A DNA stretch of 64,000 nt from Pontiella sulfatireligans (GCF_900890705.1 NZ_CAAHFH010000002.1:310001-374000), one strand, 5' to 3'; positions 34,977 to 44,005 are shown, counted from the first letter of the stretch. Notes: a model not told the origin generated them from the sequence alone. A program made the numbers and translations.

Positions 34977-37136
34977 TTAGTTCGAGGTTGAATAGGCCTT
35001 CGAAGGCTCTCCGACCAGTTTTGAGAACGGGATGGACAAACGTATTTCCGTCCCCTTGCCGGGCGCGGATTGAATATGCAGTATTCCGCCCATTTCCTCC
35101 GCCCGTTTCCGCATATTTTTCACGCCCCACCCTCCGGTTGCTGCGTTCGGATCGAATCCGCGGCCATTATCGACCAGTACGATCAACAACTGCCCTTGCT
35201 CGATGAAAAAGGACAACCACGCCTGGGTTGCTTCCGCATGACGGACGCAATTATGGACTGCTTCCTTGAAAAACATCTGAAGATGCCTTTTGTATACCAG
35301 AGAGACCTCAACGTCCGGACACTCCTGCGAGACATCGATCGAGAGACGAATACCACTCATCACCCGCTCTGCGCGTTCAACCATTTTCCGGATCAGCTCC
35401 GGCAGACTTATTCGGTTTTGATCGACCACCCACACCACCTCTCGCAGCGAGGCACACGCTTCCCGCGCGAGCAGTGAAAGATCGAACATATCCTCCTTCA
35501 AATCCTCTTCAACCACCGAAGAACGCAACTGATCCGCCATAAGCGAAATGCTGCCTAGGTTGCTGCCCACTTCGTCGTGCAGATCCTGCGTGATCCTGAG
35601 CTTCAGTCTTTTCAATATCTGTTGCCGTTGCATCCGGAGGAATCCCCACCCGCCCAGCAAAGACAGCACCAGAACAACAAGACCTGCAATGCTCAAGCGA
35701 AACTGGAGAGTGCGCCACGACTCTTTTGCAACTGTTAATTTCTGCTCTACAACTGTTAATCGCTGATCCAACGGCCGACGCAGCGCCAATCCCCTAATCC
35801 ATTCCCCCTCGGGAAGAATGCGGCAACGGCGACTGCATCCATCGACCAGGCGCGGCAACTGAGGGAGGTATCTCTCAGGGATACCACGTGCGGTCACCTT
35901 GGATCCCATCGACAGAATCTTGCCGAGTTCGGCCACGGAAATTTCACCTAATCCCAGAATCGGCCGCCCTTTGAACTCAGACAGATTCCTTAGTGAAATT
36001 CGAATGTATCGACCTTCATAGCCTTTGCATATGACCGTGAGGAGGTTGTCATGAAACAACTGTTCTCCCGCGTCTTTCACCTCAATGATTCTGGACGTAC
36101 TGAAATCGGGATCGGGCGAAAGCTCCACGGTAATCTCGCCCGGGAATCCGAACATGGAAACCGCCATCTGCCCCGGCGCTTCGGCCGGCCAGAATTCTAT
36201 TCGTCCAATCTTTTGGGTTACGCCGAGATCCATCAGAAACTCAACCTGCTCAGACACAGGATCGTGGTCCTCGAACGTCACCATAAAATCCTCTTCAACA
36301 TCCGTTTGCCCACTTAACGGAAGCCCGAAACCTACTGCCCCATCATAGAGATAGGTCTTGTCCCAAAGAGGATAAACTGAAAAAGAGTCAGAAACCCGGA
36401 TATCCACCACATCCCACCAAAAGGTCATGTTGTCGCCCATCTCGCCATTTTCCAACCTTCGGAAAACATATATTTCACCCAGCGCATAATATCCCGCACC
36501 CGATTCCCGTTCCAGCAGGGGAACCGTCATGCGCACCTGTTTAACCCTACGCTCCGTTACATCAAAGAACACCGGATAAGGTCCTGGATCGGGGAAATCT
36601 TCATCCAGCCAGTTTGCGATCTCCACCCATTCATCGAGCAACGGATCATCCACCCAATGCCCGGTCTCTTTGTCGCCCTTCCACCTGCGACCAAGCACTT
36701 TGGCCTCGATCTCAAAGCGCTTCGGAAAGGCGTAGGGTCCTCCGCCTGGATTCTTGGAGTTGAATGCAGGAGCCAGGGCGATTGAATACAGTTTGGCATA
36801 AAACGTCTTCCACTCCACCTCCAGTTCGTGGTGGGCGTTTGAGAGCGAGGATGAATCCCCAAAAGCAGAATGATACCCCAAACGATCGGGGAGCGGTTGC
36901 GGATCATGCTTCGGCAGCACGGCAATCTGTTGAAGGAGCCGCTCCCGTTCGGCCGCAAGCTGTAAGATTCGCTTATGAGGCCAACGGCTCAGGTTCAGCT
37001 TTTCAGCATCCCGCCTCGCCCGCCACTCTTCCGGATTACGGGCATCAACCGATTCCTGTTCTCCAGCAACGGCAAATGAAACCATGGCCGCAACCAAAGC
37101 AATCCAAATCCGTTCAACATGCCAAAACCGTTTCAA
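34977..37136 (-). CDS. NarL-type sensor histidine kinase with discoidin-like sensor
   Basis: 719 residues. TTG start at 37136 with AGGAG five bases upstream; signal peptide KRFWHVERIWIALVAAMVSFAVA. The exported part (about 25-480) contains two regions that read like discoidin (F5/8 C) carbohydrate-binding folds (YPVFFDVTERRVKQVRMTV; IGRIEFWPAEAPGQMA with YEGRYIRISLRNLS). Then a membrane helix (LSIAGLVVLVLSLLGGWGFL), a HisKA_3 dimerisation domain with ITQDLHDEVGSNLGSIS (phosphoacceptor His) and an HATPase with DNGRGFD and GGWGVKNMRKRAEEMGG. Such a sensor suggests direct glycan recognition in the periplasm. Confidence 0.88.
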   Translation of the reverse strand: MKRFWHVERIWIALVAAMVSFAVAGEQESVDARNPEEWRARRDAEKLNLSRWPHKRILQLAAERERLLQQIAVLPKHDPQPLPDRLGYHSAFGDSSSLSNAHHELEVEWKTFYAKLYSIALAPAFNSKNPGGGPYAFPKRFEIEAKVLGRRWKGDKETGHWVDDPLLDEWVEIANWLDEDFPDPGPYPVFFDVTERRVKQVRMTVPLLERESGAGYYALGEIYVFRRLENGEMGDNMTFWWDVVDIRVSDSFSVYPLWDKTYLYDGAVGFGLPLSGQTDVEEDFMVTFEDHDPVSEQVEFLMDLGVTQKIGRIEFWPAEAPGQMAVSMFGFPGEITVELSPDPDFSTSRIIEVKDAGEQLFHDNLLTVICKGYEGRYIRISLRNLSEFKGRPILGLGEISVAELGKILSMGSKVTARGIPERYLPQLPRLVDGCSRRCRILPEGEWIRGLALRRPLDQRLTVVEQKLTVAKESWRTLQFRLSIAGLVVLVLSLLGGWGFLRMQRQQILKRLKLRITQDLHDEVGSNLGSISLMADQLRSSVVEEDLKEDMFDLSLLAREACASLREVVWVVDQNRISLPELIRKMVERAERVMSGIRLSIDVSQECPDVEVSLVYKRHLQMFFKEAVHNCVRHAEATQAWLSFFIEQGQLLIVLVDNGRGFDPNAATGGWGVKNMRKRAEEMGGILHIQSAPGKGTEIRLSIPFSKLVGEPSKAYSTSN

Positions 37137-37149
37137 CTATGCTCCTGCG

Positions 37150-37320
37150 TCAGAACCCGAGCTGTTTCTTGTCCAGCCCCTTCTCTCCAACAGCTTTTTC
37201 CGAGGCAATTTCCACGATGGTATCGCGCATCGCTTTGACACGTCTAGGATATTTCGAGGCGAGGCTGCATTCCGGCAGACTGTAAATTAAAATGCCCAGT
37301 TTGGAAATCGAGTGCTCCAT
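37150..37320 (-). pseudogene. Short open frame, likely remnant of a truncated gene
   Basis: 56-codon frame ending ASKYPRRVKAMRDTIVEIAS, then EKAVGEKGLDKKQLGF and a stop, 13 nt before the sensor kinase start, with the kinase's ribosome-binding site in between. The last 35 residues look like genuine protein (charged, helical) but the first 20 do not, and the frame begins in the palindrome next to the IS30 remnant. Best read as the 3' end of a gene that once headed the operon and was cut by the insertion. Family not recognised. Confidence 0.4.
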
Positions 37321-37380
37321 GCCAGAATGAACCTTTCTTCAATTCACCACAAACGAAGAAAGGAACATCGGCATGGAGCA
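37313..37380. repeat. Nested inverted repeat at IS30 remnant start
   Basis: Outer arms TGCTCCATGCC (37313-37323) and GGCATGGAGCA (37370-37380) and inner arms CCTTTCTTC (37332-37340) and GAAGAAAGG (37355-37363) are both perfect. The right outer arm includes the start codon of the transposase fragment. It may be an old terminal repeat or a hairpin limiting transposase translation. Confidence 0.55.
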
Positions 37381-37612
37381 AGGGAAAGGTAGCACCCAAA
37401 CACGCAAGGGCAAGTATTTGAACAGGAACGAGCGCATTTTAATTGAGGGCTTTTTAAAGGCAGGCATGAGCGAGTCCAATATCGCAAAGGAACTGGAGAG
37501 AGATCGACGGCCCCCTGAAAACGAGGGAACACCCCGCGCGAAACGTGATTTTTGTTCGGAGCAAAGTGGAGAATGCAAGGCAAATAAGGAATATGATTAT
37601 TCGAGATTCTAG
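37373..37612 (+). pseudogene. IS30-type transposase N-terminal fragment
   Basis: 79 codons. GKYLNRNERILIEGFLKAGM followed by SESNIAKELERDRR is the N-terminal helix-turn-helix of IS30-family transposases, which normally continues with a serine/threonine-rich recognition segment and a DDE catalytic domain (total about 310-390 residues). Here the text jumps to PPENEGTPRAKRDFCSEQSG, resembling the cysteine-containing segment that lies further on in some members, and then stops. The catalytic domain is absent. Its end abuts the stop of the C39-like lipoprotein gene. Confidence 0.6.
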
Positions 37613-38244
37613 CGAAGGCCTGTGACGGCCCATCCGAAATAACGCTTCTTTCTGCTTTTGAATGAATAGCCGGGATCAGTTGACGCAAGCTGCTTGTATG
37701 GAACCAAAGCTTGGCCGTCTAAATCCGGCTGGGTGTTCATAATCAGGCCGTATTCGTTAAACCCCACCACGAGGACAAAGTGGTCCAAGTACCAGCTGGG
37801 CTGCTTATCCGGGTATATCTTGACGCCGCATATGACAGGATATCCGGAAGACAACTGCTCCTTGATCCAAATTATGAATGATTGCAGATCCCGGTCGGAC
37901 CATTTCCACTCAAGGTATGAAACGCCGAGCACGTCCATCGCATCGTCCAAGTCGTACGCATAAAGGTCGGGATGCCCCGGGTTTCCGGCTTGGTTGATGG
38001 CGTGCTGCGAAACCTCTTTGCCGTAGTGCAACATGGCCATTTGAATGCACGCTTCACCGCACCACCCCACGCTTTTATCGGGTCGCCCAGGATCCCACCG
38101 CCGATCCGGAATGTCCAGTTCAACGGACGCATTTGCATATCTATCTGCAACAGGGATGGTTGCACATCCAGCCATCAACGCCAACACCGCAACGGCCAAA
38201 AAGCCCCTCAATCGCCTGTTTTTCAAAAATACGCTCTGTTTCAT
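37609..38244 (-). CDS. Lipoprotein with peptidase C39-like domain
   Basis: 211 residues. Signal peptide with lipobox LALMAGC (Cys near 26), then a papain-like C39 fold: GWCGEACIQMAMLHYG (predicted catalytic Cys), a middle region with YLEWKWSDRD, and DHFVLVVGFNEYGLIMNTQP (predicted catalytic His and Asn/Asp). C39_2-type domains cleave peptides or amides; no ABC exporter or leader-peptide gene is nearby, so a bacteriocin role is not supported. Outer-membrane or periplasmic lipoprotein of unknown substrate. Convergent with the IS30 fragment, overlapping its last codon. Confidence 0.75.
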   Translation of the reverse strand: MKQSVFLKNRRLRGFLAVAVLALMAGCATIPVADRYANASVELDIPDRRWDPGRPDKSVGWCGEACIQMAMLHYGKEVSQHAINQAGNPGHPDLYAYDLDDAMDVLGVSYLEWKWSDRDLQSFIIWIKEQLSSGYPVICGVKIYPDKQPSWYLDHFVLVVGFNEYGLIMNTQPDLDGQALVPYKQLASTDPGYSFKSRKKRYFGWAVTGLR

Positions 38245-38468
38245 TTAGCTCCGCCTCAAGTGTTCATGCGCTGAACGCAACGGAGACTACCGCCCGAAGA
38301 GGCTGAATCAAGAGATTAATCAGGACGGATGGCTCAGCTTTGAGGAGGCTTTAAAAAATACAGCCGTCTCCGGCTGCGTTATAAGCACCGTTTTGAAGCA
38401 AAATTCGGTTTCCATGCGCCGCGCCGATTATGGTAGCTTGGGCGATCGTTTTTCTGGAGGGACCCCTT
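38245..38468. other. Intergenic region upstream of smc
   Basis: 224 nt between divergent genes. It contains CAGCCG-TCTC-CGGCTG (about 38362-38377), which on the minus strand is followed by TATTTTTT like a terminator, although no minus-strand gene leads into it. A frame with LNQEINQDGWLSFEEALKN hints at a gene scar. Promoters for smc must lie here. Confidence 0.35.
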
Positions 38469-41400
38469 GTGTATCTGAAAACCTTGGAAATTGTTGGATT
38501 TAAAAGCTTCGCGAATAAAACCAAGCTCGAATTCGAGCCGGGAATGACTGCGATTGTCGGACCGAACGGCTGCGGTAAAAGCAACGTTTCCGACGCCGTA
38601 CGTTGGGTGCTGGGCGAACAGCGCGCCCGGGCGTTGCGCGGCGCCAAGATGGAAGACGTCATTTTCAACGGCACCAACTCCGCCAAACCGCTGGGCATGG
38701 CCGAGGTCAGCATTACGCTGGCCGACTGCACGGAATCGCTTGGAATCGAATACAACGAAGTCTGCATCACCCGTCGCGTGTTCCGCTCCGGCGAAAGCGG
38801 CTACTTCCTCAACCGCAAGGCCTGCCGCCTCAAAGACATCCAGCGCCTGTTCATGGATACCGGCGTCGGCACCGATTCCTATTCCGTGCTCGAACAGGGA
38901 AAGATCGACCAGATTCTATCCGCCCGTCCAGAAGACCGCCGCACCGTCTTCGAAGAGGCCAGCGGCATCACCAAATACAAGGCCGACAAAAAGGAAGCCC
39001 TGCGCAAGCTCGAGCACACCGAAGCCAATCTGCTCCGCCTCGCCGACGTCATCCGCGAGGTCAAGCGCCAAATCATCTCGCTCCAGCGCCAAGCCGGAAA
39101 GGCCAAGCGCTATAAAGACCTCTCCGAAGAAATGCGCAACCTTGATATTTACGTCACGCGCGAACGCCTCGCCGAATACGCAAAAAAGATCAACGAACTG
39201 ACCGGCGAACTCCAGGTTCTGGAACAAAAAGTCAACGAACTGCACCGGCAGGTCGAATCGGCCGAAACCGAGGCCGAGGCGTCGCGCGAAGCGCTGACCC
39301 TGCTCGAAAATACGATTTCCGAAGCCATGGAACAGGCCTCGGCCGCGCGCAGCGAGCTCGAACGCACCCGCCACCTGATCGCCATGAACACCGACCGCAT
39401 TGCGGAGCTGACCACCCTCGCCCAGCGCAACACGCAGGAAACCGAGGAAGCCCGCATCCGCCTCGAGGCGCACCGCACCGAGCTGGAAAAAATCATTTCC
39501 GACATCACCGAGGCGACGCAGGAAAAGGAAGCCGCCAAAGAAGGGCTCGAGCGCGTTACGCTGGTGCAGAAGGAAGTCGAAGACCAGATGAACGGCACCC
39601 GCTCGCAGCTCAACAACCTGCGCAACGAATCGGTCGCCCTCGACTCCAAATCATCCAAGATGCAGAACGAGCTAAATGCCCTCGACGCGCGCGACCGCGA
39701 GGCCATGCTCAAAAAAGAGCGCCTCTCCACGGAAAAATCGGAGCTCGAACGCTCCCTCGGTTCTTTCATGGTGCATCAGGAGGAAATGGACACCAAGGTT
39801 GAAATGCTCTCCGGCAAAGTGGCCGAACAGGCCGAAACGCTCAACAGCCTCAACTCCGACCGCACCAACCGCAAAGACTTAATCGTCAGCAACGAGAGCA
39901 AGCTCAACGAAATGCAGCATGTGGCGGCCGCTAAAAATGCGCAGCTCGAAATGCTCTCCGGCGGCGAAGCCCGTCAGGAAGGGTTCCCGCCCGGCGCCCA
40001 GCTGCTGCTCGATCCGCCGGCCGACTTCTCGCCCGACCGCGCCGGCATCATCGGCCCGCTGGCCGAACAGCTGAAAACTTCGCCGGAATACCAAACGGCA
40101 CTCGAAGCCATCCTGCGCCCGTGCATCGATGCCATCGTCGTGAAAGACGAAGCCTATGCCCGCGAAGCGCTCAACTGGCTCCGCGACCAAGAAGCCGGAA
40201 GCATACGCATCCTGAGCGTCGCCTCCAGCAAGGACGAAGCCGACCTCGACACCTCCTCCCCCGTCGGAAAAGGACTGCTCGACTGCATCACCTTCAACGA
40301 CGACGTCGCGCCGCTGGTGCGCCGTCTTTTCTGGAACGTGCGCGTGGTCGGTTCCGAAATGGAAATCCCCGACATTCTTTCCGCCGACACCGTCGTGGTT
40401 TCGCAAAACGGCACGGTCGTCTCCGGCGCAGGATCGTCCGAGCTATGGATGCCCGGCACGGAAGACAAGAGCCCCCTCGCCCGCCACCAGATGCGCGAAC
40501 AGCTGCAGGAAGAGATCGGCTTGCTCGAAGAAACCCTCCAATCGCTGAAAACCTCGCTCGAAACCCTGCGCGGCGAAGAATCCGGCATCGCCTCCACAAT
40601 CGAAAGCGCCCGGCACATGCTCGAAGAATACCGCCGCGAACTCGCGCTTCAAGAGGGCGAGCGCCAGGTGATTGTCCGAGAAACCGCCAGCGCACGTGAA
40701 CGCGTCGAAATCGTAACCTTTGAATTCGACAACCTAAATAAAAGCGAAAGCCAGGGCGTTGAAATGCGCACCCGCCTCGCCGCCGAACTGCAGGAGTCGC
40801 GCGATCGCCAAGCCAATATTCGCTCGCAAATCAGCGAACAAACCAGCGCGCTCAACGAAGTCGAAGAGAAGCGCTCCGACGCCCTCTCAATCACTTCCGA
40901 GCACCGGATCGTCTATTCCCAAAAATCGCAGGCGCTGGAGCATTTGAACAACCGCAAGGAGCCGATGGAAGCGCGCATCCGCGAGCTCGAAGAGCTGATC
41001 AACGACCGCACCGGCGGGATCGACTCCTACAACCGGCGCATCGAAGACCTTCGGACCGCGATCGAGGACGAGACCGCCCAGATCGAGCCGCTTGAGATCC
41101 GGTTGCAGGAAACCACCCAAACCCTGGAAACCGAGCGGGCGCGGCGCGAGGAAACCCTCTTGCTCCTCACCACCGCGGAGAACCGCTTGCGCGGCCTGCG
41201 CAACACGCTCGAAGGCGAACTCAACCGCAAGTCCAAATTTGAGGTCGAGAAAGCCGAGTTCACCATGCGCCACGACAATGCGCTCGAACGCGTGACCGGC
41301 GCCTACCACATCACCAAGGAAGAGTTGTCCGAAGCCGAGGCGCCCCACTGGGAAAACGACGAGGTGCCCGACCGCGAGACCATCGAAACCCGCGTGGCCG

Positions 41401-42047
41401 AACTGCAGGCCAAACTCGACTCCATGGGGCCGGTCAATCTGGTCGCCATCGAAGAGCACGCCGAATACGAAGAGCGCCACGCTTTCCTGAACAAGCAACA
41501 GGAAGACCTAATCACCGCCAAGACGCAGCTGCTCGACATGATCAAGACGATCAACGCCACCACCACCGAAATGTTCAAGGACACCTTCAATAAGGTGAAT
41601 GAGCAGTTCCAAGGCATGTTCACGCAGCTCTTCGGCGGCGGTTCCGCCAAACTGGTGCTCACCGACGATGAAGACGTACTCGAAGCCGGCATCGAAATCA
41701 TTGCCCGCCCGCCCGGCAAGAAACTGCAGACCATCTCGCTGCTGTCGGGCGGCGAGCGCACCATGACGGCGGTCGCCCTGCTCTTCTCGCTCTTCAAGGT
41801 CAAGCCCAGCCCGTTCTGCGTGCTCGACGAGCTCGACGCCGCCCTCGACGACGCCAACATCAACCGCTTTGTCGAAGCGCTCAAGGGATTCGTGCTCGAG
41901 TCGCAATTCGTTATCATCACCCACAGCCGCCAAACCATCGCCACCGCCGACGTAATCTACGGCGTTACGATGCAGACCCGCGGCATCTCCAGGGTCGTCT
42001 CGATGAAATTCGCCGACTACCAGCAAAATGAAAAGACTATGAAGTAG
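38469..42047 (+). CDS. smc: Chromosome segregation ATPase SMC
   Basis: 1192 residues, the usual SMC length. N-terminal ATPase lobe with Walker A GPNGCGKSN and SDAVRWVLGEQ, long coiled coils (about 170-510 and 670-1015), a flexible hinge (about 520-660, GIIGPLAEQLKTSPEYQTAL), and the C-terminal lobe with signature LSGGERTM and Walker B FCVLDELDAALDD. Start at the GTG 38469, preceded by GGAGGG at seven bases; this gives the canonical MYLKTLEIVGFKSFA start. Family role: condenses and organises the chromosome with ScpAB, neither of which is adjacent. Confidence 0.97.
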   Translation: MYLKTLEIVGFKSFANKTKLEFEPGMTAIVGPNGCGKSNVSDAVRWVLGEQRARALRGAKMEDVIFNGTNSAKPLGMAEVSITLADCTESLGIEYNEVCITRRVFRSGESGYFLNRKACRLKDIQRLFMDTGVGTDSYSVLEQGKIDQILSARPEDRRTVFEEASGITKYKADKKEALRKLEHTEANLLRLADVIREVKRQIISLQRQAGKAKRYKDLSEEMRNLDIYVTRERLAEYAKKINELTGELQVLEQKVNELHRQVESAETEAEASREALTLLENTISEAMEQASAARSELERTRHLIAMNTDRIAELTTLAQRNTQETEEARIRLEAHRTELEKIISDITEATQEKEAAKEGLERVTLVQKEVEDQMNGTRSQLNNLRNESVALDSKSSKMQNELNALDARDREAMLKKERLSTEKSELERSLGSFMVHQEEMDTKVEMLSGKVAEQAETLNSLNSDRTNRKDLIVSNESKLNEMQHVAAAKNAQLEMLSGGEARQEGFPPGAQLLLDPPADFSPDRAGIIGPLAEQLKTSPEYQTALEAILRPCIDAIVVKDEAYAREALNWLRDQEAGSIRILSVASSKDEADLDTSSPVGKGLLDCITFNDDVAPLVRRLFWNVRVVGSEMEIPDILSADTVVVSQNGTVVSGAGSSELWMPGTEDKSPLARHQMREQLQEEIGLLEETLQSLKTSLETLRGEESGIASTIESARHMLEEYRRELALQEGERQVIVRETASARERVEIVTFEFDNLNKSESQGVEMRTRLAAELQESRDRQANIRSQISEQTSALNEVEEKRSDALSITSEHRIVYSQKSQALEHLNNRKEPMEARIRELEELINDRTGGIDSYNRRIEDLRTAIEDETAQIEPLEIRLQETTQTLETERARREETLLLLTTAENRLRGLRNTLEGELNRKSKFEVEKAEFTMRHDNALERVTGAYHITKEELSEAEAPHWENDEVPDRETIETRVAELQAKLDSMGPVNLVAIEEHAEYEERHAFLNKQQEDLITAKTQLLDMIKTINATTTEMFKDTFNKVNEQFQGMFTQLFGGGSAKLVLTDDEDVLEAGIEIIARPPGKKLQTISLLSGGERTMTAVALLFSLFKVKPSPFCVLDELDAALDDANINRFVEALKGFVLESQFVIITHSRQTIATADVIYGVTMQTRGISRVVSMKFADYQQNEKTMK

Positions 42048-42056
42048 GGCTGCGCC

Positions 42057-42091
42057 CGGAAACGGGAAACCTGAAACTTGAAACCTGAAAA
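42057..42091. repeat. Heptanucleotide tandem repeat
   Basis: Five imperfect 7-bp units of the form (C/T)(G/T)GAAAC: CGGAAAC, GGGAAAC, CTGAAAC, TTGAAAC, CTGAAAA, filling most of the gap between smc and the next gene. Copy number could vary between strains. Confidence 0.75.
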
Positions 42092-42099
42092 GCCCTGCT

Positions 42100-42795
42100 A
42101 TGGATAATAACAAGCGACAATTTGATTTTTGGTACGCGGTGAACAATACCGAACTGATCACCGCTCCATCGAGCCGGCTGGAAACCTTCGGCGACACGGT
42201 GGTGAACTACTACCTCGTCTGCGAGCTGATGGACAGCGTCGATCAAGTCCGCGTCCGCGAAGGCCACCTGAAAGCGCTCAAGCCGGCAATCATTACACCG
42301 CAGTCGCTCGGACAAATGGACGTAGGCGATCTCGGCGAAGAGGCGCAGCAATATGCGGAATGGCTTGCCGAACACGCCAACGAACTGCGCATCCTCCAGT
42401 ACGGTTTCACGTTGCAGAAGCAGGAGCTCAAGGAATATGTCGTCACCGACCACATCGACAATGTGCTCGACCGCGTGAAGAGTGAAGTGGCCGCCAAAGA
42501 TGATCCGCTCAGCGCGATCCTCACCGGCGTCGACACCCCGTGGGAAGTCTGCCTGATGAAGCTGATGGTTGAACTGGTGCAAAACTCGGCACGCGGCAAC
42601 ATTCAGGATTTAAAGCAGCAATCCCTCTCCATGAAACAAACCTTGGCCGACAACATTAACCAAGCGTTTCTGGACGCCTCGCGCGATTCCGGCCGAATCA
42701 ACGGCCTCGCCGACATGCTCAAGCAAAACGGCCTCTGGGAAAAATACGAAGACCGCTTCTTTGCGCTCGTCAAAGCATCCGGCCACCAGGGCTGA
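42100..42795 (+). CDS. Conserved-looking protein of unknown function
   Basis: 231 residues, no signal peptide, no recognised domain. Rich in acidic and helical segments (RQFDFWYAVNNTELI; DTVVNYYLVCELMDSVDQVRV; LEYGFTL-like ILQYGFTLQKQELKEY; WEVCLMKLMVELVQNSARGN). Starts 52 nt after smc in the same direction, separated only by the heptamer repeat, so it may be co-transcribed. The regular codon use and length argue for a real cytoplasmic protein. It does not match ScpA or ScpB. Confidence 0.7.
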   Translation: MDNNKRQFDFWYAVNNTELITAPSSRLETFGDTVVNYYLVCELMDSVDQVRVREGHLKALKPAIITPQSLGQMDVGDLGEEAQQYAEWLAEHANELRILQYGFTLQKQELKEYVVTDHIDNVLDRVKSEVAAKDDPLSAILTGVDTPWEVCLMKLMVELVQNSARGNIQDLKQQSLSMKQTLADNINQAFLDASRDSGRINGLADMLKQNGLWEKYEDRFFALVKASGHQG

Positions 42796-42797
42796 AG

Positions 42798-43853
42798 CTA
42801 GACCCAGTCAGCGAGCCGCAGATTGGGATTCACATCATTGGGTTCGGCGCCAAGCTTGCCGAGCCGCGCCTTTTCACAGGCCACGCCGGCAATCATGGCC
42901 GCGTTGTCGGTGCAGTAGGCCGGCGGACACAACAGCAGTGGCACAACCGTCTTTGCGGAAAGCGCCGTCAGCTTTTCGCGCAGCACCTTGTTGAGCGAAA
43001 CGCCGCCGGCGCAACAGAAACTCTTGATCGGGAAACGGCCCAGCGCACGCTCAACTCGTATAACGAGCGCGTCGCAAACCGCCTCTTGATAGCTGGCGGC
43101 TATGTTGCACAGTTCGTCGCCCTCGGGTGTATGGTCCAGATTCTTAACATGGGTGAGCAGCGAGGTTTTCAGCCCGCTGAAGCTGAAGCATAGATCGCGG
43201 TCATATTTATAGACCCACTTGCCCCGGTCCGATTGCTCCAATCCGCGCGGAAAGCGGATCGCTTTCGGGTTGCCGCCCTCGGCGGTTTTTTGAATGATCG
43301 GCCCGCCGGGATAGCCGAGGCCCAGCACGGCCGCCGCTTTGTCGAGCGCTTCGCCGGCGGCATCATCAATAGTGCTTCCGAGCAGCTCGTATTGTCCGGG
43401 GCCCTGCATCAGCACCAGGCTGCTGTCGCCGCCGGAAACCATCAAACCGAGCATCGGGAAAACCTCATCCTCGGCCGGAGCATCGTCTTTCATGAAAACA
43501 GAGTGCAAGTGTCCTTCGTGGTGGTTCACCCCGATAAGCGGCTTGCCCAGCCGCTGCGCCAGCGTCTTGGCCGCGGCAAACCCGATCAACAGCGAGCTGG
43601 CCAATCCGGGGCCATAGGTGCAGGCAATGGCGTCAATGGAGTCGAAACTCTCGCCCGCTTCAGCCAGAGCCTCTTCAATGATGCCCGGAAGCTTGGCCAC
43701 ATGGTTGCGCGAAGCGATCTCCGGCACGACGCCGCCGTAAGGCCGGTGCTTAGCGATCTGGGAGTAGATGGCGTTGGAAAGCACGGTGCGCCCATCTTCA
43801 ACAATGGCGGCCGCGGTTTCATCGCACGAGGTTTCGATTCCAAGAATTTTCAT
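42798..43853 (-). CDS. tsaD: tRNA N6-adenosine threonylcarbamoyltransferase TsaD
   Basis: 351 residues, normal for the family. ILGIETSCDETAAAIV at the N-terminus, SRNHVAKLPG, GVNHHEGHLHSVF (metal-binding His pair), VSGGDSSLVLM, FCCAGGVSLNKVLR and YCTDNAAMIAG. Together with TsaB/C/E it makes the t6A37 modification of ANN-decoding tRNAs. Start at 43853 gives the invariant MKILGIETSCDE; the frame is open upstream through a hairpin but that part is not protein-like. No clear Shine-Dalgarno; the start codon lies ten bases after a 16-bp perfect hairpin. Confidence 0.97.
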   Translation of the reverse strand: MKILGIETSCDETAAAIVEDGRTVLSNAIYSQIAKHRPYGGVVPEIASRNHVAKLPGIIEEALAEAGESFDSIDAIACTYGPGLASSLLIGFAAAKTLAQRLGKPLIGVNHHEGHLHSVFMKDDAPAEDEVFPMLGLMVSGGDSSLVLMQGPGQYELLGSTIDDAAGEALDKAAAVLGLGYPGGPIIQKTAEGGNPKAIRFPRGLEQSDRGKWVYKYDRDLCFSFSGLKTSLLTHVKNLDHTPEGDELCNIAASYQEAVCDALVIRVERALGRFPIKSFCCAGGVSLNKVLREKLTALSAKTVVPLLLCPPAYCTDNAAMIAGVACEKARLGKLGAEPNDVNPNLRLADWV

Positions 43854-43862
43854 GACGCATAT

Positions 43863-43899
43863 AAAACGGGGCTTGAATGGAGTATTCAAGCCCCGTTTT
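43863..43899 (-). terminator. Perfect 16-bp hairpin between LPP20-like gene and tsaD
   Basis: Arms 43863-43878 and 43884-43899 (cores AAAACGGGGC and GCCCCGTTTT) pair at all 16 positions around a 5-nt loop. On the minus strand the stem ends with TTTTAT, so it should terminate transcripts of the lipoprotein gene. Its closeness to the tsaD start means it could also act as a leader structure controlling tsaD. Confidence 0.75.
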
Positions 43900-44005
43900 G
43901 AATTGGATTGATGCAAGGCGGGAAGATTGGATGAATGGAATTTTATGAACGGAGGCCGGAAACAGCGCTTTTCCAACCATCCATTCCTCCAATTCTCCAA
44001 TCCCC

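Noticed and set aside
37609..38244. Bacteriocin-processing locus
   Set aside because: No ABC transporter, precursor peptide with a double-glycine leader, or immunity gene nearby.
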